Under the pieces are notes generated by a model. The model worked only from the letters and a program-made list of their open reading frames with translations. It had not been told where the DNA came from and made no database searches. Of a DNA stretch of 64,000 nt, positions 55,021 through 64,000 are shown in pieces. The translations under genes were made by a program, and so were the position numbers. The stretch's first letter is position 1; every line of letters starts with the position of its first letter. Location: positions 62,001 to 126,000 of the forward strand of contig WNNJ02001845.1 of NCBI GenBank assembly GCA_012934845.2, in the 5' to 3' direction. The DNA is from Pomphorhynchus laevis. Lineage: Eukaryota > Acanthocephala > Palaeacanthocephala > Echinorhynchida > Pomphorhynchidae.

Positions 55021-55094
55021 TGTTAATTTATTATTATAAATAATTTTAACTTAAATGAATAAATTAATAGAATAATGAAGGAGATCATTATTGA

Positions 55095-55156
55095 CGTCAT
55101 CACAATGACTCATCAGTGCCAGAGGGATCTGGCACTGATGAGTCATTGTGATGACG
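55095..55156. repeat. Perfect hairpin, 29-bp arms, 4-nt loop
   Basis: Arms 55,095-55,123 and 55,128-55,156 (CGTCATCACAATGACTCATC... and its exact complement) flank GGGA. It is G/C-richer than its surroundings. The right arm reads CTGATGAGTCATTGTGATGAC and is followed by GAACGGCATTCGTC, close to a hammerhead ribozyme core but with GAAC for GAAAC. Confidence 0.9.
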
Positions 55157-55342
55157 AACGGCATTCGTCATTCTTTCGCGTCTGGCTAACATGGTTAATA
55201 GAATAACTAAACCAATATAATCTAATCGAGTTAGGGAGTATAATCTGTGGTTCTATAAATTTAAGTCAAGTCTATTTCATCTATTTCAGCAGTGCACAAA
55301 CAAAATGAAAAGTAACAAAATGAGAAGTTAAAAAAAGTAAAA

Positions 55343-55516
55343 TGCTCGTAGTAACAAGGAATAATCCGTAATCAGAAAATTATAAATTACTGCATGATCA
55401 TTGAATTGTCTTTATTAAGTTAGTTGAAAAAGTAACACTCAAAAGTATTACTGATCAAAGGAAATTTATCTGAGTTATTCTTAATAAAGAAATTGTTGCT
55501 GAGCTTTCAAAAGCCT
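55343..55516 (+). repeat. Repeat X, copy 2
   Basis: Second copy of 51,552-51,724, with scattered substitutions (for example AATAATCCG for AATAATAGG). Order with respect to repeat Y is reversed compared with copy 1 (X-Y at 51.5-52.7 kb, Y-X here). Confidence 0.75.
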
Positions 55517-55739
55517 TGCAAATATAATTTTCCCTGTGTAAGTGAAAATCTAAACTAAATAATACATGTAATATAAATAATATTTAATTAGCTTACATAA
55601 AATCTTCTATCCTACTTATCTTTTGTACTTTTTATGCAAATTACTTGTAGATAAATCAATTAGCATCGATCCTGTGGATCCACATAATGATCTTGTTAAA
55701 AGTCATTTACCACATTATTTTGGTACTGATAATAAAACT

Positions 55740-55811
55740 CAACATAGCAGCGGGGCCCAACATAGCAGCGGGGCCAAATAAAACTGTATTTGGCCCCGCT
55801 GCTATGTTGGG
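55740..55811. repeat. Inverted stub of the Naiad terminal repeat, 25-bp arms
   Basis: CAACATAGCAGCGGGGCC appears twice in a row on the plus strand (about 55,740-55,775). The second copy forms a perfect 25-bp-arm hairpin with the start of terminal repeat A: 55,756-55,780 against 55,787-55,811, loop AAACTG. Short inverted pieces of the terminal repeat at the 5' end are known in Penelope-like elements. Confidence 0.85.
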
Positions 55812-55933
55812 TAGAGGAGTTAGGGGCCGAAACCTGATAGCATAGCAGTTTCTCCTGATGACCTCTAATTCTTATTCTGATACAACGCCTGTTATTTATT
55901 AGTCAATTCATAAAAATGACGTTTACTTTAAAT

Positions 55934-55964
<31 letters not shown>

Positions 55965-56101
55965 ACTTGATTAAAATTATAGAAAATCTAAAAACAATTA
56001 TTAATTTTATTATTTAATTATAAAATTTTGATTTAGCATTATTATGTTTTGTTTATTTTATAATTATATAACAATACGTAGACTCAGTTAGCTGATTTAA
56101 T
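55785..56101 (+). repeat. Naiad element upstream terminal direct repeat (pLTR A), 317 bp
   Basis: Begins TGTATTTGGCCCCGCTGC and ends CTCAGTTAGCTGATTTAAT. It is matched by 59,309-59,625 with two substitutions that I can see (TTTCTCC/TTCCTCC and ATTATAAAA/ATTATTAAA), about 99.4% identity. Terminal direct repeats of this kind (pseudo-LTRs) are typical of Penelope-like elements and arise from partial tandem copies. The near identity implies recent insertion. Confidence 0.9.
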
Positions 56102-56533
56102 TTGTTCTACTGACATGTTATTTTTGACCTGTGGACTTTGTTTTCCCGGTAATATGACCTCTGTCAGAAATACTGAAACTATGTATTATTGGTTACGACT
56201 TTACTATTATTTTTTCTTATTTTCAAACAAGCATGAATTATTAATTCTTAAAAAAGGGAGAAGTTTGCATCCCAAGGTGTTTACACTTTAAAATGTAAAC
56301 TGCTTCACGTGATCACGTTTAAGAGACCAGGTAATGGCCAATAGCTAGGTCGCGTAGCGCGTGGAGTGAAGGTGGTAGATCTTTATAGATCTTGTTCCAG
56401 CCTGCAACCGCCTTAAGCAGGGCAGCCCCCTGTCAGATGCTGCTGGATGGCCCGTTGTAAGTTTAGTCTGAGTCAACTAAACTAGGTGGCGACACCGAAA
56501 AAGCAACGTTAAAAATTATGACTTAAAAGTTAC
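56102..56533 (+). promoter_or_regulatory. Structured leader of the Naiad element
   Basis: Between terminal repeat A and the ORF lies an AT-rich part and then, from about 56,250, an unusually G/C-rich stretch. It has several short hairpins: GTTTACA/TGTAAAC (56,280), GTTTAGT/ACTAAAC (56,460-56,485), and CAGGG/CCCTG (56,416-56,430). No promoter motif is recognised. In-frame upstream codons meet TGA at 56,519, which supports the ATG at 56,534 as the start. Confidence 0.55.
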
Positions 56534-59248
56534 ATGTACTCAACAATATTGGAAAAATACGTAAGTACTAATGATTTCAATTTTAGATCTTTTAAATGTA
56601 ACAGAAAAAATTGTATAGTTTGTGATGTTATAAATAATAATAATTGTATCGTAAGTAATACGACAAACAAATGTTTTTCATTAAATATTAATAATAATTG
56701 TAACTGCAATACCGCAGGTGTAGTGTATCTAATACAATGCACATGTGGATTGCAATATATAGGAAAAACATATCAAATGTTAAAAACTAGGTTTAGGCAA
56801 CACATATATAATATACAGCATAATAGTCAAACTATATTTCATAAACATATGAGATTAATAGGACATGATATTAAAAACTGTAAATTATTTATTTTAGAAC
56901 ATATTATCGAAGAAAACATTTCTATATTAAATCAAAAACTATTAGAAAAAGAAGATTTTTGGATTAAAACGCTTAATTCCATGTACCCATTAGGATTGAA
57001 TGACGTGGTACAAGGAATTGGCAGAAGTAGTATAATACATAATAAACAACTATATTATAATAATCCGGTTAAACGCAAACCAAGAAGTCATGGTGATAAA
57101 AGGAATAGGAAAAATAGAGTTAAAAATATTAAAAAAGATATGTATATAAATGAACAATTAGAAATATTAAAACAACTTTTAAGTGATAATAAGCTAAAAG
57201 ATCTTTATGTAAATATAAGAAGTTTTTCTAAAGATATCATATGTTCAATAAATCAAAAATTAATTAACGACTATGATAGGCTAAGTTGTATAATAGACAG
57301 TTATTGTAATACAAAATACTATAATCGTACAATAAATGTAAATAATAACAATAGAAAATATACATTAACCATAAACTTCATTAATAAATGTATAGATAAC
57401 ATAAATATAGCCGGACTTTTAAATAATTCTAAAAGTAAAGAAATAATAGGGTCAGATTTAAGTAAATATATTCCTAAAATAAGGTATAAACTCCTACCAC
57501 CATTAGGACGAAAAATTTGTAATTATAATAAAGAATTAAAATTAATATGTAACGATAATATTAGAAACATAATGGAAACAGAATGCAATTGTAAAAGTCT
57601 TAGTTTTGATAAAATAAATGAACATATATGTACCCATAATCTAGAATTAATTGAAAATTGTGAATTAAGAAAGCTGCTATCGAAAGGGTATAAATATAGA
57701 TTAAATAACAACAACGACAAAAATAAAATATACAGTTCGTTATATAATAACTTAAATGATTACTTTAGTAAGCTGATTAATAGTGAAAGCTCGAATATAT
57801 CTAAGATAAAAATTTGGAAAGATTATATATTTGATAAAATTAAAAATAAAATGAAAATAACAAACAATTATAAAAGGAAAGATAAAATTAATAAAGATAT
57901 GTATAAAGAACTTACTAAATTAAAGGATAACTATATAATAACAACTATTGATAAAGCTAGTAATAACTTTGTCTTCATATGCAAAAAGCTTTATTATGAT
58001 ATACTAATGAAAGAGGTTAATTCTAATGATTTAAATGTAAATCCAGCATATGAACGTAGTGAGTTGAGTTTAGAATCAATTATTACAAGTCACTGTTCTA
58101 TAATGGATAAAAAGGGTATAAAGGTTGAATTAGATAATAAAACTATACCTATATTATATTGGAATCCAAAATTACATAAAAATCCAATAAAACCTAGGTT
58201 CATATGTAGTGCGTTTAAATGTACATTAAAACCACTTTCTGTTTATATGAATAAAATGCTTAAAGTAATTAAAGCACATTTTAAAAAATATTGCAAGGTA
58301 ATCGAAATTAATACTGGTATAAAACACTATTTCAGTATTAATTCTACAAAAGAATTTTTAGAACAGACAAAAGGAATAAATTTTCAAAATATAAATACAT
58401 ACGATTTTAGTACGCTTTATACAAATCTAGATTTAGTAGATATTAAAGAAGCGTTAGTAAAATTAATTAATCTTATATTCGGAAAAAGATATACATATAT
58501 ATGTTATAATAATTATAACGCCTATCTAACAAAAATTAAACCATCAAATAAATATAAATATATGGATAAAATTGAATTAATAGAATCCTTAAATATTTTG
58601 ATAAATCAAAATTATTTAAAAGTAGGGACATCTATATTTAGACAAGTAAAAGGTGTTCCAATGGGTGGTAATAGTAGCCCAATTATAGCTGACTTGTTTT
58701 TAAGCTTTATAGAATATGAATTTGTTCATAACTGTGTAAAAACTAAATCTAAACAATATAAATATATGAAATATATGTTTCGATACATTGATGATATATG
58801 TGTATTTAATTCTAATAATTTTTATTCAATTAGTGAGCACATTTATCCAGAAAGCCTTATTCTTAACAAAACCAATATTAATGATAAAGAAGGTGTATAT
58901 CTAGATATAAACATTAAATTAACATTAACTAAAACTACTATTAATTTATATCGTAAAGATGACATATTTAAATTTACAAGAAACATATTTTTGCATGAGC
59001 ATTCATGCATACCATATAATATAAAATATAATACATTAAATAATGAAATTTTAAGAATTGCAACAATATGTAATGATATTGGCTTTCTTAAAAATCATTT
59101 AAATAATTTAATAGATACATATTTTAAACTAGGTTACTATAAAAATAACATCAAGCAGAAAATAGTAAAATATATAAATCAACACAATAATATAAAGAAT
59201 AAATTTAAACTCTTAAGTGGCAAATTTTTATGGATGAATAATAAATAA
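56534..59248 (+). CDS. Naiad-type Penelope-like element protein: GIY-YIG endonuclease plus reverse transcriptase, 904 aa
   Basis: One uninterrupted frame. Residues 22-30 form C-x4-C-x2-C. Residues 61-155 are a GIY-YIG nuclease: VVYLI (63-67), CTC, YIGKT (75-79), R86/R88, H90 and a probable catalytic E near 140. A basic linker is at about 180-205. The RT occupies about 470-800: IDKASNNFVF, WNPKLHKNP (about 540, the KLHK signature shared by Penelope-like RTs), YDFSTLYTNLD (motif A, about 622), GVPMGGNSSP (motif B, about 706), FRYIDDI (motif C, about 749-755), LDINIKL. Canonical Penelope proteins have the nuclease at the C-terminus; the N-terminal order defines the Naiad/Chlamys group. No disabling change is seen; the codons are very A/T-rich. 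Confidence 0.9.
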   Translation: MYSTILEKYVSTNDFNFRSFKCNRKNCIVCDVINNNNCIVSNTTNKCFSLNINNNCNCNTAGVVYLIQCTCGLQYIGKTYQMLKTRFRQHIYNIQHNSQTIFHKHMRLIGHDIKNCKLFILEHIIEENISILNQKLLEKEDFWIKTLNSMYPLGLNDVVQGIGRSSIIHNKQLYYNNPVKRKPRSHGDKRNRKNRVKNIKKDMYINEQLEILKQLLSDNKLKDLYVNIRSFSKDIICSINQKLINDYDRLSCIIDSYCNTKYYNRTINVNNNNRKYTLTINFINKCIDNINIAGLLNNSKSKEIIGSDLSKYIPKIRYKLLPPLGRKICNYNKELKLICNDNIRNIMETECNCKSLSFDKINEHICTHNLELIENCELRKLLSKGYKYRLNNNNDKNKIYSSLYNNLNDYFSKLINSESSNISKIKIWKDYIFDKIKNKMKITNNYKRKDKINKDMYKELTKLKDNYIITTIDKASNNFVFICKKLYYDILMKEVNSNDLNVNPAYERSELSLESIITSHCSIMDKKGIKVELDNKTIPILYWNPKLHKNPIKPRFICSAFKCTLKPLSVYMNKMLKVIKAHFKKYCKVIEINTGIKHYFSINSTKEFLEQTKGINFQNINTYDFSTLYTNLDLVDIKEALVKLINLIFGKRYTYICYNNYNAYLTKIKPSNKYKYMDKIELIESLNILINQNYLKVGTSIFRQVKGVPMGGNSSPIIADLFLSFIEYEFVHNCVKTKSKQYKYMKYMFRYIDDICVFNSNNFYSISEHIYPESLILNKTNINDKEGVYLDINIKLTLTKTTINLYRKDDIFKFTRNIFLHEHSCIPYNIKYNTLNNEILRIATICNDIGFLKNHLNNLIDTYFKLGYYKNNIKQKIVKYINQHNNIKNKFKLLSGKFLWMNNK

Positions 59249-59308
59249 TATACTTTGCATTAGAATAAGATACTAGATAGTTATTTCAGAGGAAATACAT
59301 CATTAGCA
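59249..59308 (+). other. Naiad 3' untranslated spacer
   Basis: Sixty bases between the stop codon and terminal repeat B, containing AGAATAAG and CAGAGG. These can pair with CTTATTCT and CCTCT inside the repeat (about 59,390-59,403), enclosing the repeat's GC-rich start. A structured 3' end is plausible for template recognition, but I only see the complementarity. Confidence 0.5.
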
Positions 59309-59457
59309 TGTATTTGGCCCCGCTGCTATGTTGGGTAGAGGAGTTAGGGGCCGAAACCTGATAGCATAGCAGTTCCTCCTGATGACCTCTAATTCTTATT
59401 CTGATACAACGCCTGTTATTTATTAGTCAATTCATAAAAATGACGTTTACTTTAAAT

Positions 59458-59488
<31 letters not shown>

Positions 59489-59625
59489 ACTTGATTAAAA
59501 TTATAGAAAATCTAAAAACAATTATTAATTTTATTATTTAATTATTAAATTTTGATTTAGCATTATTATGTTTTGTTTATTTTATAATTATATAACAATA
59601 CGTAGACTCAGTTAGCTGATTTAAT
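59309..59625 (+). repeat. Naiad element downstream terminal direct repeat (pLTR B), 317 bp
   Basis: Second copy of 55,785-56,101. It contains an internal hairpin (GGCCCCGCTGCTATG against CATAGCAG and GGGGCC), a CGAAACC box and a CCTGATGACC box. Diverged fragments at 18.5 and 47.3 kb begin slightly upstream of this repeat start and share the AAATACxTCATTAGCATG lead-in present here at 59,294-59,310, so that lead-in is part of the element 3' end. Confidence 0.9.
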
Positions 59626-61199
59626 CTCTTCATTAGTAACTCAATTGTGCCACATATCTTCTGACTAACTATATAATAATTTAAAATTTGACAATTATAT
59701 TACTTGAAATCCAATTCGACTTAATCACAATGAATAAATTAATTTAGAACTAAACAGAGGTTTAAATGTTTACAATTGAAATCGATATTAGACAATTGAA
59801 ATCGGTATTATTCAAAATAGAATTAAACTTTCTATGCACATTTTAAAATAAATTTGCTTAAATCGGACGACCGGAAAATGTGATTTTATAAACTCAAATA
59901 GAATAAATGTATTAACTTTTTCACAAACAATAGCTTTTTAGCATGTTAAATATCAGATCATATATCATAGATCCAATCTTATATTTTATATTATGTGAAT
60001 ATTTTGTATAATTTTATTATATAAAAATTAATTAATATAAATGTCACATTAATAATTTTTATTACCAATGATATAATTTAATATTATTTATGTAAACGTT
60101 TTACTGCACACGTTATTTATATATTAGTTGTATAAAATTTGTATTAAAATTATTATAGGAATTTTAAGTTAATATACCTGTGCAGCACATTGTTAACATT
60201 GAAATTTTGATGACTATTTTGTTATGCACTATTTTTTATCCTGTTATATAATAGAAATATAACATGTTGATTAATTTGTTAAATACCAATATTAAGATGA
60301 ACGAGCAAGGTAACTTGTATACATTTCTTAAAAATATATTAAATAATTTAGTTGAATAAAGGAGCCATACCAAACAAATATGCTTTTTAAGATTGTATAA
60401 ATAAAAAGATTTGTATATTAAATATTGAATTGTGTTAATTTAACTTCACCTTTTTAGTAACTAATTACAAAGAATAAACTGGTTATTATTTTATTATGAC
60501 AACATTAGTTGTTATAGAAACAGAAATAATTTCACAATTTAATGTATAACATTAAGTAAAAAATATATCATTTCATTGTCTATAAAAACCAGAGCTGTCG
60601 AAATATAAGAATAAATCGTTTCTCTGTGATCCGTTTTTATAGAATTTAGGCATTGTTTGCGATTATATATCTTTGCAAAAGGTTTAAATAAAATTTCAAC
60701 ATCTTCAAATGGCTCTAAATTGAAACATCAAAAATCTAAAACATTAGGTCGTTTGAGTTAATACCCGATGGTTTATATTGCCTTATTCTGCACAGTAAAA
60801 TATAATTCAGTACACTTTCGGCATGAAAATATATTGCACGATAAACATAGTGTATTTATGATATATTTTTAATTATTTAATCGCTGATTGATTGCAGTAA
60901 AAGTAATTTACTGTATTATTAATTGAAAACATGTAATTTATGTGTTGTGTTTACTCAGTCTGGAAATTCAATTGTTTAGTTTGTATGCTCATATTGATTG
61001 TTCTGACTGTTCTATACACTTTGTGATTGATAATGCGGAGTACTAACAGTGGGCTCTTAGAATTCGGTACATTTTGCACGTCAAAAACCATTTATCATAC
61101 AAAAACATATTTCTTTTTAAGAATATTGTACTAAAATATAATAAAATAAAATTATATTTAAAAAATAAAATATAATCATATAATAATATAATTATAATA
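59626..61199. other. AT-rich stretch without recognisable gene
   Basis: No gene is seen. 60,175-60,245 (ATATACCTGTGCAGCACATTG...TTTTGATGACTATTTT) is a partial minus-orientation copy of the small repeat family at 61.2-62.1 kb. Confidence 0.45.
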
Positions 61200-61425
61200 T
61201 TAAGTTGATATACCGGTGCAGTCATTGTTACCATTGACATTTTGATGACTATTTTTTACTCTCCACGCTACTTTAATCCTATCTATAAGCCAACAACAGT
61301 ACACTACATTTCAATATTGGTGGACCTCATCAACTACTGATCCAATACCTACGTTTCACGTTTCGGTTCTTTTAATGCTGGCTGACGATTACTCGACTCG
61401 TCTGCCAACATTAAAATTTTTGTTT
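61200..61425 (-). repeat. Small repeat family P/Q, inverted copy
   Basis: On the minus strand this reads AATGTTGGCAGACGAGTCGAGTAATCG..., AACCGAAACGTGAAACG, TAGGTATTGGATCAGTAG, TTGATGAGGTCCACCAATA, TTGAAATGTAG, and ends in TGCACCGGTATATCAACTTA. It is the inverted relative of the two units to the right. No coding; possibly a non-autonomous element. Confidence 0.65.
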
Positions 61426-61460
61426 TCCATGGTTTTTGTATTTAAAATTTTATTAATTTT

Positions 61461-61745
61461 AATTAAATGCAAGATAGGTTTTCAAATTGAAGATAGAACT
61501 ATCCCTTATCAACGCTGATTTAATTTGAATTTAGAAATCATTTCAACTAAATTTGTTATAATGTAAGACGAAAGTCTTTCATTAAAACTTAGGTATTGGA
61601 TCAGTTGCTGATGAGGTCCACCAATACTGAAATGTAGCGTACTGCTGTTAGCGTATAGATAAGATTAAAGTAGAGTGCAGAATAAAAATAGTCAAATTAT
61701 TAATAGTAACAATGACTGCACAGGTATATCAACTTAAAATTAGGA
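61461..61745 (+). repeat. Small repeat family P/Q, direct copy 1
   Basis: Contains TAAGACGAAAGTCTTTCATTA, GGTATTGGATCAGTTG, CTGATGAGGTCCACCAATACT, GAAATGTAGCGTACTGC and ends in AATGACTGCACAGGTATATC. It lacks the CGAGCCGAAGGATC segment present in copy 2. Confidence 0.65.
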
Positions 61746-61777
61746 AACAAACTTTAGATGACTAGTTTGATAATAGC

Positions 61778-62095
61778 AATTAATTGCAAAAATATGTAGG
61801 TTTTCCAATTGAAGGTAGCACCTTCCCCTACCAACGCAGATTTAATTTAAAATCAGAAATGATTTTAATTAAATTTGTAAATGTAAGACGAAAGTCTTTT
61901 ATTAAATCTAAATGCCAATAAAGTAGACGAGCCGAAGGATCTTCAGCCAACATTAAAAGGACTGAAACACGAAAGGTAAATATTGTGTAAGTAGCTGATG
62001 ACGTCTACTAATACTGAAATGTAGCGTACTGCCGTTGGCGTATAGGTAGCATTAAAGTAGCGTGCAGGGTAAAAATAGTCAAAATTTCAATAATA
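61778..62095 (+). repeat. Small repeat family P/Q, direct copy 2
   Basis: Same order as copy 1, with TAAGACGAAAGTCTTTTATTA, then AGACGAGCCGAAGGATC, AGTAGCTGATGACGTCTACT, GAAATGTAGCGTACTGC. It diverges after about 62,095. The spacing makes copies 1 and 2 a tandem pair. Confidence 0.65.
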
Positions 62096-63936
62096 ATTTT
62101 ATAATCATTATATTCTTTTTAGATTATAATCATAAAATATAATTTTATGATTATTAATATTTTTTCGCTAAAACGAAATATTATCTAGAAAAAAAATGTT
62201 GTCAGTTTACGTCAATCGTTTTTGATTTCTAATACAAATATAATTACAAATATAAATTTTGCACGTCAAAAACACATTTTTTATGAACAAATATGACAAC
62301 GACATATTACACTACATTTAATAAAAATATGCCAACATAATTATTTTAGATTCAAAAACATTGATATTTTATGTTAGGTAAGTAAGTTACTAGTAAATAA
62401 ATACACGTACTAATAAATGAAAGTAATTATAATTTCTTTATTAATTATGATATTTAGAAAAATGTGTTATTGATTAATCCAATTGTAGTAAGCCTTTATA
62501 TATTAATCATTAAAGCTAATTATCGTCGAGTCTCTTAGCCGTTTTTAGCGGTATCTGTCCACAGCAAAAATTTTCCGTAATCAATAACGAAACTAGACAT
62601 TTTAAATACCATGCAAACTATTTGTTTTATTACACACAATGTAATGCAATTCCATAATTAGTATTATTAATGTATATTTTATTATCAAACGTTTTATCGC
62701 TAATGTATATTCATTTTGTACTGGTAATTTTCGTTTTACTTTAATGAAGCCTACACTATTAGCTAATTAATCAATTAATTTTATATCTTTTAATGTTGCC
62801 CTGTTATTTGATTTGGATAGTTTCTTTAGCAAAAGCATTTTGTTGTGATCACTGAAACAACATCAACATATTTTTGCTCTGTTTGCATACGGAAATCTTG
62901 CTAATATTGACGTACATAGAATATGAAATTTGAGATCTAGAAAATACGATAACCGGTATGACTCATTTTAATATTTCTCCAAAAATGTATAAAATTAGGT
63001 CAAAAAGGATTTTTAGCATATATCTTGTCGAACATAAAATTCTAAAATCATACTAAGCCATTGATGAAAAGTCGACATTATACCATTTATGAAAGCTCGA
63101 CTATTAGCATTCTAGCTAATACGGGTTTCAGCGCATCAGTAAATTTATATGATTTTACATTTGCGATTAAGCGATTCAATTATGATAACGTATTAAAACA
63201 CTTACTCGTAAACAGATTGTACATACCTGAAGTGTATATTATAACGTGCACTAAAAATAACTACACAGTCAATTAAATTTGATAAACAAATATGCTGATA
63301 TATTGAATAGTTTGAGCAGCAGACTGAATTATCCACTAGAGCAGTTTAAAACGTTAATTTAATTTGATCAAGAATATTAGTTAAAACTTGAATTTTTATT
63401 TATATATTCCCTTTAAAAATATAGATATACTAGTTTATATATTTTAAAAAATTTAGCTTAAGCCTTCCTGGCATTATACTACTGAGTTGATTATTTTCCT
63501 TAATGTATTATCTAATTTATTTATCTATTTAGATTTATCTAATTCAATAAATTAATTCAATCCATTAATAATTAATTTCTATTAATCTATTTCAAGATTT
63601 TATTCTTCCAAAAAAATATAAAAAATTAACAAAATATTGTAATTTGCAGATTCTACAAAATAAAAAACTTTAAAAAATACAATTTTGCTATCATTTTGTC
63701 TCAATTGTATGATATGCTCTTCTATGAAGAATCCTAGACAGCTCAGATAAATTTATATGGGTTCAGAGATACTATCTTTACACCCAGCAGTTAGTGTACT
63801 TCTGCGAAAGAGCTAATTATACGGTAAAGCAGATTTCTGAAGTTATTTCCATTTCCTCATCTGCTAATAGTTTTATGATTCTGCAGTGAAGTGAAAAATC
63901 GCTTCATTATTTTTTAAATAAAGAATAATGTGGTAA
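62096..63936. other. AT-rich stretch without recognisable gene
   Basis: No supportable gene. A 71-codon frame at 63,061-63,276 (MMKSRHYTIYESS...) has no recognisable similarity and I leave it out. Confidence 0.4.
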
Positions 63937-63998
63937 TTATCAACAATGGACCACATTATCAACATTATAATGTTGATAATGTGGTCCATTATTGATAA
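63937..63998. repeat. Hairpin with 30-bp arms at the right edge
   Basis: TTATCAACAATGGACCACAT...AACATT (63,937-63,966) and its reverse complement (63,969-63,998) differ at one position and are separated by AT. TGATCCATTATTGATAA near 18,663 resembles one arm (GGTCCATTATTGATAA), so an arm may derive from a dispersed repeat. Confidence 0.85.
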
Positions 63999-64000
63999 GG

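Noticed and set aside
59309-59420. Possible hammerhead ribozyme in the Naiad terminal repeat (CGAAACC and CTGATGA boxes).
   Set aside because: The GAAA box precedes the CTGATGA box, and no helix II/III arrangement fits even the permuted (type II) order. The strong pairing is instead a simple hairpin (GGCCCC/GGGGCC and CTGCTATG/CATAGCAG).
55785-59625. Reading the 317-bp repeats as LTRs of an LTR retrotransposon.
   Set aside because: The enclosed protein has a GIY-YIG nuclease and a Penelope-type RT (KLHK motif), with no protease, RNase H, integrase or capsid domain, and the repeats lack TG...CA ends; they are Penelope pseudo-LTRs.
61605-61640. CTGATGA-N14-GAAA in the P/Q repeats as a hammerhead core.
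   Set aside because: Helix II would have at most three weak pairs and these are not maintained among the three copies; no helix III or cleavage site is evident.
1-64000. CRISPR arrays, rRNA genes, bacterial operons.
   Set aside because: No regular spacer-repeat arrays, no rRNA-like stretches and no closely packed gene strings with ribosome binding sites; the content is eukaryotic repeat DNA.

Overview
The window is AT-rich eukaryotic DNA, almost certainly from an invertebrate animal genome. It has no operons, no recognisable rRNA or tRNA, and no host gene I can name. It is a graveyard of retroelements, with a few young or structurally striking insertions. The mix of CR1-like LINEs with PHD-like ORF1 proteins, a jockey/R1-like LINE with zinc knuckles, a restriction-like-endonuclease retroelement, MULE transposases and a Penelope-like element with an N-terminal GIY-YIG domain fits metazoan genomes. 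I cannot name the phylum from sequence alone.

Layout. 0-16.5 kb is a mosaic of two CR1-group LINE families. Family L2 ends in a hairpin-bearing 3' tail. Family B ends in an (ATA)n-type tail. Copies are nested in one another, and one insertion has a clear 15-bp target site duplication. 16.5-20.3 kb is AT-rich, with unclassified direct repeats and a small Penelope-terminal fragment flanked by 21-bp near-identical repeats. 20.3-31.5 kb holds four copies of a second kind of LINE (family C), including one almost complete copy on the minus strand (22.2-26.1 kb). 32-39.1 kb is a nest: a minus-strand family B LINE (38-39.1 kb) is abutted by a reverse transcriptase plus restriction-like endonuclease element (33.6-37.95 kb, flanked by an 18-bp repeat), itself split by an internally deleted L2 LINE (33.95-36.1 kb). 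40.4-45.3 kb carries LINE tails and family C ORF1 remnants.

47-60 kb is AT-richer and younger. It has a nearly perfect 1-kb-arm palindrome made of a MULE transposase fragment, a third MULE copy with a FLYWCH-like finger, duplicated 166-bp and about 173-bp blocks, and an apparently intact Naiad-type Penelope-like element. That element has a 904-codon ORF between 317-bp direct repeats that differ at only two positions. 60-64 kb is AT-rich with a small family of inverted and tandem repeats, and a 30-bp-arm hairpin at the right edge.

The genes do not form a host pathway; they are independent mobile elements. The autonomous candidates are the Naiad element and, much less certainly, family C copy C2. 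Recurrent themes are nested insertion, 3' hairpins in LINE tails, and small perfect fold-back duplications at repeat boundaries.
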